Origin: an uncultured Allomuricauda sp.
Lineage (GTDB): Bacteria; Bacteroidota; Bacteroidia; Flavobacteriales; Flavobacteriaceae
NCBI RefSeq assembly: GCF_947495325.1
Contig: NZ_CANLYK010000004.1
Coordinates: 186,001-250,000, forward strand
Direction: 5' to 3'
Length of the DNA stretch: 64,000 nucleotides
Part shown: piece after piece, positions 54,991 through 61,846 of the stretch
How the letters are laid out: every line of letters starts with the position of its first letter
Numbering within the stretch: the first letter of the stretch is position 1
Program-made: the position numbers and the translations under genes
The notes under the pieces: model-generated
What the model was told of the DNA's origin: nothing
The model's input: only the letters and a program-made list of their open reading frames with translations
The model's database searches: none

Positions 54991-55536
54991 TCATTTTACA
55001 AAGAGTCGTTTTTGATGAACCGGAAAATTAGGCTTCAATGTATTCTTCTTCAAAATATTTTTAAGAGCTTTTCTTCTTTTATCATAAATCCATCTTCGCA
55101 AATTATTTAATAGACCCATTTCATATTCCGAAAGCTCTGTAGGTGCTATTTCTTTCATTGTACCTAATTGGTCTGCATTCTTAAACTGACCTGCATATTG
55201 AAGTCCCAACCAAGTATAAATGTTTGCCCATTCTGTGGGCATCGGTGCTTCATACGTTCTAGGCATCATATATGCTAAAGCCTCGGTAAGTGAAGCCATT
55301 TCTTCTTGTTGCATTGAGCATAACAGTCTTGATAATTTTATGTTTTTAAGTATGTCTTTAGGAATTATATCTTGCCAAGCAGATTTAAAAACAATGATTG
55401 GACTGGTAAGACAATCCATAAAATTAAAGACAAAATCGTTATCACGCTTTTTGTTAGGCTTCAATATCTTTTTCTTTATTTGTATCGGTTCGCACTCAAA
55501 ACCAAAGTCGAGCTGTACTGTTTTTATAGTATTCAT
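54991..55536 (-). CDS. Conserved hypothetical ICE protein (181 aa)
   Basis: Not recognised by domain. Basic C-terminus (RRWIYDKRRKALKNILKKN), helical middle with MPRTYEAPMPTEWANIYTWLG, no signal peptide. It starts just after an AT-rich leader (ATATTTAAATTTTAGAT) that resembles part of the leaders of the DUF932 and ParB genes, so it probably belongs to the same regulated maintenance set. Confidence 0.6.
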   Translation of the reverse strand: MNTIKTVQLDFGFECEPIQIKKKILKPNKKRDNDFVFNFMDCLTSPIIVFKSAWQDIIPKDILKNIKLSRLLCSMQQEEMASLTEALAYMMPRTYEAPMPTEWANIYTWLGLQYAGQFKNADQLGTMKEIAPTELSEYEMGLLNNLRRWIYDKRRKALKNILKKNTLKPNFPVHQKRLFVK

Positions 55537-55604
55537 AATATTTAAATTTTAGATATAAGAGAAAATCCAGTTTAGATAGGTACTGGATAAACCTTTAACT
55601 ATTT

Positions 55605-56441
55605 CTAAGCCATTTCATAGACTTCATCGAATAATTTCTTATCCAACCGTTCTTGTTGACCAAAACTCTTCTTCAAAGTATTATGTAATACTGAGTTAAA
55701 AGCGTTGTAACCTAACCACAGATTCGGTTCTTCATTGAGTAACAAGGCTTCGTAATTCAAAATTTCAATGACTTCACGAGACTTTTTTGAAGGGTCGCTA
55801 TTCTTGTCGCTACACTCGTATCTAAAGAGTTTGGTTTTTTCGAGAATAGCCTTGACGAATTCTTGGGCATCGATGATTTTAAATTCCTTCATCTTATCGA
55901 ACTTCTTAGTAATGGTATAAAACTCATTATCTAAAAACTTGTCAAACAAGTTGTTCAATCTGGGCATAATAAGGTGTGTATTGTTCTTACTGTGCTTGAT
56001 AGAAAACTCGATTTCTGCCTGAGAAACGTGCAATCCGTTGGAACATACTTTTCGGTAATACCCAAAGTGACCAGAGGTCTTTTCGCTACCATCATAAGAG
56101 TTTTTAAAGCGTAACATCGGCAGTATCAAATCCTTGTTATTCTTGACGGTAAACTGACTTTTATCATCGATGATAAAGTCGGTTATGAACGACCTATCAT
56201 TCTTGTTGATGGTGCGTTTGTGAAAGTTCAGTTCTGCATCGGTCAGCATTTCTTCTGCTTTCTTGAAGAACAATTGGTTCGGGATATGACCGTAGCTGTT
56301 CGAGACTACATTAACGATTTTTCCATTTGAGATGATGACATTTTCAAGCCCTCGTCGAGATTCCATCTGTGTCAAAGTTTTTAAGGATTTCATTTCTGAT
56401 GGAACAAAGATTTCATCCTGCTGTAAATTTTGTAAATACAT
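55605..56441 (-). CDS. DUF932-like protein
   Basis: I choose ATG at 56441 (MYLQNLQQDEIFVPS), which follows the shared leader; a start at 56483 would lie inside that leader. The 278-aa protein has DUF932-like segments (NVVSNSYGHIPNQLFFKKAEEML; GHFGYYRKVCSNGLHV). The family occurs on plasmids, phages and ICEs; function unknown. Its leader is a 135-bp copy of the one before parB. Confidence 0.75.
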   Translation of the reverse strand: MYLQNLQQDEIFVPSEMKSLKTLTQMESRRGLENVIISNGKIVNVVSNSYGHIPNQLFFKKAEEMLTDAELNFHKRTINKNDRSFITDFIIDDKSQFTVKNNKDLILPMLRFKNSYDGSEKTSGHFGYYRKVCSNGLHVSQAEIEFSIKHSKNNTHLIMPRLNNLFDKFLDNEFYTITKKFDKMKEFKIIDAQEFVKAILEKTKLFRYECSDKNSDPSKKSREVIEILNYEALLLNEEPNLWLGYNAFNSVLHNTLKKSFGQQERLDKKLFDEVYEMA

Positions 56442-56452
56442 AGCTTTTGAAT

Positions 56453-56587
56453 TTAGATTAAACAATATTTGAGCGTAACCCAAACGGAAGCTAAAATCTC
56501 AGCTCAAAAGGAAACGGAATAAATAAGTAAGGGAAGAAGCGTTGGCTTTATGCCGTAGTCTTTTGATGGGTATATTTTGCGAGTTTA
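56453..56587 (-). repeat. Duplicated 135-bp leader, copy 1 (before the DUF932 gene)
   Basis: It aligns without gaps to 58516-58650, about 80-85% identical by eye. Shared blocks include TTAGATTAAACAATATTT, GCTCAAAAGGAAACGGAATA, GGCTTTATGCCGTAGTCTTT. A small CGGC/GCCG hairpin is kept in one copy. Both copies lie on the 5' side of minus-strand genes. Confidence 0.85.
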
Positions 56588-56652
56588 TCTTTGCGCTACT
56601 ATTGATTGATTATTTCTTTCTGTTAAATAACCCACTTCAATCAGAATATTAT

Positions 56653-56693
56653 CTAAAAAAGAAGAAGAGCCAGCACGAATGCCGACCCTTCTT
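56653..56693 (-). terminator. Terminator of the parB gene
   Basis: On the minus strand AAGAAGGGTCGGC and GCTGGCTCTTCTT form a 13-bp stem with three G-U pairs and a 6-nt loop, followed by CTTTTTTAG. It lies 14 bp after the parB stop. Confidence 0.75.
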
Positions 56694-56706
56694 CAAACAA
56701 CAAAAG

Positions 56707-58503
56707 CTAATCGTTCAAATCTTGAATTTGTTTTTCAAGAATTGTTATTCGCTCTTTCAAGCGCTCTTCACGCTGGCTTCTTTTTTCAGCATATTCCTTC
56801 TCAATGTTTACAATCTTGGATTTGTAATACCCTTGCATCGCATTGTAGAATGAAATGTTCGTCAAATTATTAATGTGGTTGCTTTCGCCAAAATGTACTT
56901 GCTTAGTTAGCATATAGCGAATCAGCTTATGAAAGATTTCTTTTTTGAACTTCTTCTTGAAATTTTCGACAATTTCCACATCTGTCATCTTGGACGTATT
57001 ACTCAATAAACCCGAAAAGAATCTTTGTCGTCCTACATAATCCACATTGTTTTCATAGAGCGATAATGAAAATGCCACCATTTCATCTACTGAAAGTGCT
57101 TTCTTGGTGTCAATGTATTTGGTCTCTCTAATCATTGAGACAACTTCTTCAAACTGTTTGTTATTTTCAATATGCTTTTTACGGATTTCCCTTTCGTTGA
57201 TTTTTACGATTTGTTCTCCTGGGGTACAGTCAGCCATTTTTCTGTTGGCCAAGGGTTCAGAATATATTGAATTTTCAGTTTCAGATTTCTCAATGACCTT
57301 AACAAACACTTCTTTGTGTTGGTGCGTTTCAGGGTGGAACACGATGCCATTTACAAATCCATTTTCTTGAGCTGAATGATATATTCCTAATTCTTCTTCA
57401 TAATCTTGTACAGCTTCCGTTAATTTTCTTCTTAATTCATCATCAGAAAGTTCATAATGTTGATATTCTGTTTTGATGTCCGCAATTGTTGGCTCATTGG
57501 GGTTTTCGATAATTTCAACATCATCCAGCAAATAGGCCTTCAAACCATTTTTTTCCAGTTGGGATATAATGAGCTGATTATTTTCGTCATCTACCCAATA
57601 TTTCTGTATTTCCGGAATCAATAGAATGTTCTCTTTCTTGGATTTTTCAATCAGGTTCAAGAAAGATTTTGTCTTCTTTGCCTCAAAACAAGCTGATTTT
57701 GTACAGACCATTTTTCCTTCGCCAAATAAATTTCCTTGATTTGCCGCATTAAATGGACATTCTACACAAGACCCAGCTTTTGGCATTAACTTTTTGTCAG
57801 TTACATCAAAGGATGCTTTTTCCAAATCAAAGGTTTTGTCTTTAATCATTCTGTTGACTTGATGTGCATTGAAATTTTCACCCATTGTTTCAAGCATCAT
57901 TTGCTGTTCTTCAGGCTCAAATAGTGCAACGCCAATTCCTAGAGAAATGGTCATATCACCATTGCGAACAAAGTGCTTAAACCCTTCTATAAGTCCAGCT
58001 AATTTTAAACGCTGTCTTATAAAATTATCACTTCGTCCTAATCGTTTTGCTATTTCAGAAGGCACATATTTCTCGCTCAAAAAGGCAATTGCTTCTGCCT
58101 CTTCGGTAGGTTCGACATCTTGTCTTTGTAGGTTTTCGATGATTTGAACTTCCAGAACATCATTGTTCTTATACGTTCTCACTATACAAGGTATCGTTTT
58201 CTTACTTGCTAACTTACTAGCACGAAACCTGCGTTCGCCCATTACTATGATATACTCTTTTCCAGACTTACGTACAGTAATAGGTTGAAGTACACCGTGT
58301 TTTTTAATACTCTCGGAAAGCTGCTTTAACAACGCTTCGTTAAAAGTCTTTCTTGGTTGCTTTGGGTCGGGAATGACCTTATCAATGCTAAGGTTCTGAA
58401 TTTGAAGTCCAATTGCCTTTTGCGTCAATCCTTCTTTGACATCCTTTTTAACAGTTGTACTTACTTTACCGTTTCTACTTTTGATACTTGCTTTTGTTGT
58501 CAT
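56707..58503 (-). CDS. parB: ParB/RepB/Spo0J-family protein
   Basis: This 598-aa protein has the ParB N-terminal CTPase/nuclease-like domain (PDPKQPRKTF; IIVMGERRFRASKLA), the HTH region (VPSEIAKRLGRSDNFIRQRLKLAG) and a long C-terminal part with a Cys-rich patch (AGSCVECPFNAANQGNLFG, MVCTKSACF) and a C-terminal coiled coil (EERLKERITILEKQIQDLND). No parA is present in the window. ParB-like proteins without ParA on ICEs may act in replication control or silencing. The 135-bp leader duplicates that of the DUF932 gene. Confidence 0.88.
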   Translation of the reverse strand: MTTKASIKSRNGKVSTTVKKDVKEGLTQKAIGLQIQNLSIDKVIPDPKQPRKTFNEALLKQLSESIKKHGVLQPITVRKSGKEYIIVMGERRFRASKLASKKTIPCIVRTYKNNDVLEVQIIENLQRQDVEPTEEAEAIAFLSEKYVPSEIAKRLGRSDNFIRQRLKLAGLIEGFKHFVRNGDMTISLGIGVALFEPEEQQMMLETMGENFNAHQVNRMIKDKTFDLEKASFDVTDKKLMPKAGSCVECPFNAANQGNLFGEGKMVCTKSACFEAKKTKSFLNLIEKSKKENILLIPEIQKYWVDDENNQLIISQLEKNGLKAYLLDDVEIIENPNEPTIADIKTEYQHYELSDDELRRKLTEAVQDYEEELGIYHSAQENGFVNGIVFHPETHQHKEVFVKVIEKSETENSIYSEPLANRKMADCTPGEQIVKINEREIRKKHIENNKQFEEVVSMIRETKYIDTKKALSVDEMVAFSLSLYENNVDYVGRQRFFSGLLSNTSKMTDVEIVENFKKKFKKEIFHKLIRYMLTKQVHFGESNHINNLTNISFYNAMQGYYKSKIVNIEKEYAEKRSQREERLKERITILEKQIQDLND

Positions 58504-58515
58504 AATACTTAAATT

Positions 58516-58650
58516 TTAGATTAAACAATATTTAAGCAGAAACCAAACGGAAGATAAAATCTTGGCTCAAAAGGAAACGGAATAAATAAGCAAAGGATAA
58601 AGGGTCGGCTTTATGCCGTAGTCTTTTGATGGAAGTATTTTACGAGTTTA
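58516..58650 (-). repeat. Duplicated 135-bp leader, copy 2 (before parB)
   Basis: See copy 1 at 56453-56587. It lies 13-147 bp upstream of the parB start. It is followed by about 150 bp without visible features, then by the right arm sites. Confidence 0.85.
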
Positions 58651-58804
58651 AATTGCGGGTATATTGTATGATAATAAACTCTGCCTAGCGAAGAAATGTG
58701 GATGCTATTCGCCTAAATCTATTAATTACTATGAAACTTAATATGGTTTGAGATTAAATGGAAGTAATAGTAATCAATTCAAATGTAGTTCTTAAAATAT
58801 CCAA

Positions 58805-58827
58805 ATGTTGTACCTATGTTGTACCCA
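58805..58827. repeat. Integrase arm-type sites, right end
   Basis: GTTGTACC at 58807-58814 and 58818-58825, 11 bp apart. A stretch of 22 bp here is identical to 1148-1169 at the left end and in the same orientation. Likely binding sites for the integrase N-terminal domain. Confidence 0.75.
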
Positions 58828-58864
58828 AGGCTAAAAACCTTGACGAAATTCCATTGTTAAAAAT

Positions 58865-58894
58865 AAAAAAGCCGAAGATTTCTCTTCGGCTTTT
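58865..58894 (-). terminator. Terminator of the element-borne tRNA-Leu
   Basis: GCCGAAG (58871-58877) and CTTCGGC (58884-58890) with flanking A and T runs make a bidirectional rho-independent hairpin, immediately after the tRNA 3' end on the minus strand. Confidence 0.85.
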
Positions 58895-58895
58895 G

Positions 58896-58977
58896 TGCGG
58901 GCGAAAGGACTCGAACCTTCACACCGTGAGGCACTTGATCCTAAGTCAAGCGTGTCTACCAATTCCACCACGCCCGC
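58896..58977 (-). tRNA. tRNA-Leu(UAG), intact, carried by the ICE
   Basis: Complete class II tRNA on the minus strand: acceptor GCGGGCG/CGCCCGC, anticodon stem CTTGA/TCAAG, loop CTTAGGA (anticodon UAG), variable arm TGCCTCACGGTGT, T arm GTTCGAGT, A73. It is identical to the split host tRNA over the first 29 bases but differs in the anticodon stem, variable and T arms, so it is not a simple duplication. It lies inside attR and has no promoter of its own in the 36-bp gap, so it should be transcribed from the host promoter at 59064-59071. Confidence 0.95.
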
Positions 58978-59013
58978 ATTTTAACAATATTTTAAGAACC
59001 TATACTTGGTTAA

Positions 59014-59024
59014 ATCCTAAGTCT
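59014..59024. other. attR core (ATCCTAAGTCT)
   Basis: Identical to 1035-1045. To its right is the 5' half of the host tRNA-Leu; to its left is element DNA. Confidence 0.9.
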
Positions 59025-59053
59025 AGCGTGTCTACCAATTCCACCACGCCCGC
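59014..59053 (-). pseudogene. tRNA-Leu(UAG) 5' half (attR side)
   Basis: The first 40 bases of the host tRNA on the minus strand: acceptor 5' strand GCGGGCG, D arm and the 5' side of the anticodon arm. The rest is at 993-1045. It still has the host promoter upstream. Confidence 0.92.
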
Positions 59054-59063
59054 AAAAGGAGTG

Positions 59064-59094
59064 CAAATATAATTCAATTTTTCAATTGAAAAAT
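59064..59094 (-). promoter_or_regulatory. Host tRNA-Leu promoter
   Basis: On the minus strand TATATTTG (59071-59064) fits TAnnTTTG and lies 10 bp before the tRNA 5' end at 59053; a T-rich -33 region (TTTT) lies about 19 nt upstream. An 18-bp palindrome centred on AATT (59077-59094) overlaps the spacer. This promoter now reads through the 5' half into the element-borne tRNA-Leu. Confidence 0.7.
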
Positions 59095-59128
59095 ATTCCT
59101 TTTCGAAAATTTTTATCAGATTTTACCA

Positions 59129-59722
59129 TTAGTTAAAAAACAGACTAATGACAAAAAAGTACAATGCCATTATAAAACCTATAATCAAACCAACGGCCAA
59201 AAACTTAATAGAGAAGTTTACACTGCGGAATTTTTCAGTTGCAATTTTGGAATTTATATAAATTTGCTGTCCTAATTGATCAAAGACACGGTCTTCATCC
59301 ACACTAATATCATAAAATGTCTTAGAGAAATTTTTGATATCACCAAATGCAGAAATTACATCTCCAAAAAAGAATATATTACTGTCGTAGTCTTTTTTAA
59401 AAATTGGAATAAAGCATCTGATACTATAATAAATGGATATGCATATACAAAGACTCCATATACTAAAAAGAACATAGAATATTGGATCATAGCCAATTTT
59501 TTCAGAGATAGCTTCTTGACTTAGATATATAAGATTGAACACCAAACCATAGAAGGAAAGTATCAGTCCGGCCTTAACTTCAGATGCTTTGATCAAACTT
59601 AGTATATAATTAATTGTACCCCAGTAATGATCTACTAAATCATCTGTATGCTTGTTCTTAACATAACTCTCTTGAACAGATGTATCAACTACTTCTTTTT
59701 CTTCCATGGGTTTACTTTTCAA
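59129..59722 (-). CDS. Pycsar-effector-like membrane protein (DUF5706/PycTM)
   Basis: This 197-aa protein has three hydrophobic segments (about 48-68, 80-102, 168-196). The conserved layout of the Pycsar effector family is visible: an amphipathic helix with ASEVKAGLILSFYG into TM1, NIFFFGDV after TM2, and GQQIYINSKIATEKFRSVNF before the last helix. In Pycsar defence such proteins open the membrane on binding cCMP or cUMP. It starts 6 bp after the class III cyclase stop, so the two form an enzyme-effector pair. Chromosomal, outside the ICE. Confidence 0.75.
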   Translation of the reverse strand: MKSKPMEEKEVVDTSVQESYVKNKHTDDLVDHYWGTINYILSLIKASEVKAGLILSFYGLVFNLIYLSQEAISEKIGYDPIFYVLFSIWSLCICISIYYSIRCFIPIFKKDYDSNIFFFGDVISAFGDIKNFSKTFYDISVDEDRVFDQLGQQIYINSKIATEKFRSVNFSIKFLAVGLIIGFIMALYFFVISLFFN

Positions 59723-59728
59723 AAAAAA

Positions 59729-61423
59729 TTATTTAGTAGTCATTGTTTCAACTCCTTTCCAGCTATCATTTATTTCTTGGGTGATAAGGTGGGCAGATTT
59801 GTTTAAAAAAAGCTTCGCTGTCTTGTCGTTTATGTTCATTTTAAAAATTTGCTGAAAGGTGACTGCTGCCATCGCAAATTCCTTTTTAAAGTATAAATTC
59901 ATTGCATGATCAAAAGTAGGAAGAGTCATAAGTTTATGGTTTAACAATGACAATTCGTCTCCATTAATACATTCATATAGGTCAATGGGTTTTTGCTTTC
60001 CTTTAACCTGTACTGGACCTAAATACCTAAAATCAAATTCTTCAGGATCGGTCAACTTGTCCTTGCATTCCTGAGTCAATAATATTGAAGTACCATAATG
60101 TTTTGATAAGCCCTCTATTCGAGCAGCTGTGTTTACCGTATCAGAAATTATTGCTGCATCCAACCTTTCTATATCTCCGGTAATGCCCATAATAAGCTTC
60201 CCTTTTTGCATGCCCATACCAACCTTGATAGGTAACCTCTTCTTGGTAACACGTTCTTTATTGTAATCTTGTAGCGCTTTGTGCATTTCTACCGATGCCC
60301 TTATAGCGTATTGAGATCCTTTTGGAAAAAGTGCCATAAAACCATCTCCCAAATACTGCAAGATGAATCCGTTGTTTTTTCGGATTATAGGGCCCATTCT
60401 ATTGTTGAATGCATTGACAAACAAGAAATTTTCTTCGGGGTTCATCCCTTCGGAAATTGTAGTGAACTCCCTGATATCGGCAAAAACCACTGTTACTTCT
60501 TTCTCAACCAAATCTCCCAATACTACTTCCGTAATATTTTGTTTGCCCAAAGATTTAATAAATTCTGATGGCACAAATTTCTGGCTTACTTCATGTATCC
60601 TTCTAATTGCCTCTTCCCTATCCCTTGCTTCTTTTAATCCTTTTTGGTAGAGATGGGCGCTTTCAATAGCAGCTGCGGACTGTAATGTGATTGTTGTCAA
60701 TAATTTTAATTCTGCAGCTGTAAATTCTTTTTTTTCTTTATTGCCTAAAATCACTATTCCCAAAGTCCGATGCTTTACCTTAAGTGGAGCGTACATAACC
60801 GCTTTAAGATGTTGTAGGGATACGTTATCCTTAATTCGCTCTTGTGGAACAATGGCAGAGCTCCCTTTTAAAATAAGGTTTTTTAGAACCTCGTTTTGTT
60901 CCACTATATTTTTTTCGCTGTCTGGATTATCCCCAAAAGAAGCAAGTTCAAATACCTTATCTTCATCAGGTTCATACATTAAAAACAAACCATGGGTAGA
61001 TCCAATAATTTGGGAAGATTCCTGTAGTGCAATCTCTGCTATCGATTTAGTATCTATTTTTTCAGAAATCATCTCGCTCAAACCATAAATCATGTTTATC
61101 TCACGATAAAGGTTCAAGACTTCTTTTCCTATTTTCTTTTTTTCAAATTCTTTTTGAACCAAAAGTTTAATTAAATCAGAGATGTATTTACCCTTATCAC
61201 TTTTTGATTTAAAAATTCCAAAAACAATGGATTCATGTGTGAGTTCCTGTTGAAACTGAAATCCACTCTTTTCTCCCAAAAGTACATTTCCCTTACTATC
61301 AGCAACAAAAAAATCTACTCCCTCACTTAAGGCAACGTTCTTTATGAGGGACATTGATGCAATGTCTTTCTGAAGTACATGTTTTAGTGATTTTACTAGT
61401 AAAGAGGTTGTTTTCTCGGTCAT
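59729..61423 (-). CDS. Class III nucleotide cyclase with N-terminal GAF domain(s)
   Basis: Residues about 1-110 form a variable sensor region, 115-275 a GAF domain (ESSQIIGSTHGLFLMYEPDE; MYAPLKVKHRTLGIVILGN), and 305-480 a class III cyclase domain with both metal Asp residues, D316 (VVFADIREF) and D360 (LGDGFMALF), and ISDTVNTAARIEGL near the end. The Lys that usually selects adenine is Gln (Q356, FILQYLGDG), so the base used may not be adenine. The C-terminal 65 residues are helical. It lies 8 bp after the receiver gene and 6 bp before the effector gene. Confidence 0.88.
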   Translation of the reverse strand: MTEKTTSLLVKSLKHVLQKDIASMSLIKNVALSEGVDFFVADSKGNVLLGEKSGFQFQQELTHESIVFGIFKSKSDKGKYISDLIKLLVQKEFEKKKIGKEVLNLYREINMIYGLSEMISEKIDTKSIAEIALQESSQIIGSTHGLFLMYEPDEDKVFELASFGDNPDSEKNIVEQNEVLKNLILKGSSAIVPQERIKDNVSLQHLKAVMYAPLKVKHRTLGIVILGNKEKKEFTAAELKLLTTITLQSAAAIESAHLYQKGLKEARDREEAIRRIHEVSQKFVPSEFIKSLGKQNITEVVLGDLVEKEVTVVFADIREFTTISEGMNPEENFLFVNAFNNRMGPIIRKNNGFILQYLGDGFMALFPKGSQYAIRASVEMHKALQDYNKERVTKKRLPIKVGMGMQKGKLIMGITGDIERLDAAIISDTVNTAARIEGLSKHYGTSILLTQECKDKLTDPEEFDFRYLGPVQVKGKQKPIDLYECINGDELSLLNHKLMTLPTFDHAMNLYFKKEFAMAAVTFQQIFKMNINDKTAKLFLNKSAHLITQEINDSWKGVETMTTK

Positions 61424-61431
61424 TTTTAGAA

Positions 61432-61809
61432 TCAGCTCTTGAGAATTTCTTCGGCAACTGCCAACATCTCATCTGGATCAAAAGGCTTGGTCATATATTT
61501 ATCCGCTCCCATCTCTAATCCTTTTTGTCTATCTATTTCTTGTCCTTTTGCAGTTAAAAGAATAATATATATATCTGATGAGTCAAGTTCTTTTTTTACT
61601 CTTTGACACACTTCCATTCCGTTCATCTTTGGCATCATTACATCTAAGAACACCAAATTCGGTCTTGACTCATTTATGACGTTTAAGGCTTCTTCTCCAT
61701 TTTCTGCAAAAAGCAGTTCTACGCCCTCATCTTCCAAATCTTCCAAAGTCTGTTCAATGAGCATTCTAATATGGGATTCATCATCTACAATCAATATTTT
61801 TTTATCCAT
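61432..61809 (-). CDS. Stand-alone response regulator receiver (CheY-like)
   Basis: This 125-aa single receiver has the acidic pair D9-D10, phospho-acceptor D56 (LVFLDVMMP), the Thr of LLTAKGQ and the Lys of MTKPFDP, all intact. It has no output domain, so it must act by protein contact, probably on the cyclase encoded 8 bp downstream. It lies 37 bp after the hybrid kinase gene. Confidence 0.93.
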   Translation of the reverse strand: MDKKILIVDDESHIRMLIEQTLEDLEDEGVELLFAENGEEALNVINESRPNLVFLDVMMPKMNGMEVCQRVKKELDSSDIYIILLTAKGQEIDRQKGLEMGADKYMTKPFDPDEMLAVAEEILKS

Positions 61810-61846
61810 TCGTTATTTCTGAATTAAGCTAGTTTAGTTTTATGTT

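Noticed and set aside
56707..58503. parAB partition pair
   Set aside because: No ParA-type ATPase is present next to parB or elsewhere in the window; the DnaC-like ATPase at 30621 is a different family.
58896..58977. Intact tRNA-Leu as the host target regenerated by integration
   Set aside because: It lies inside the attR core and differs from the two halves, which together rebuild a different complete tRNA-Leu.
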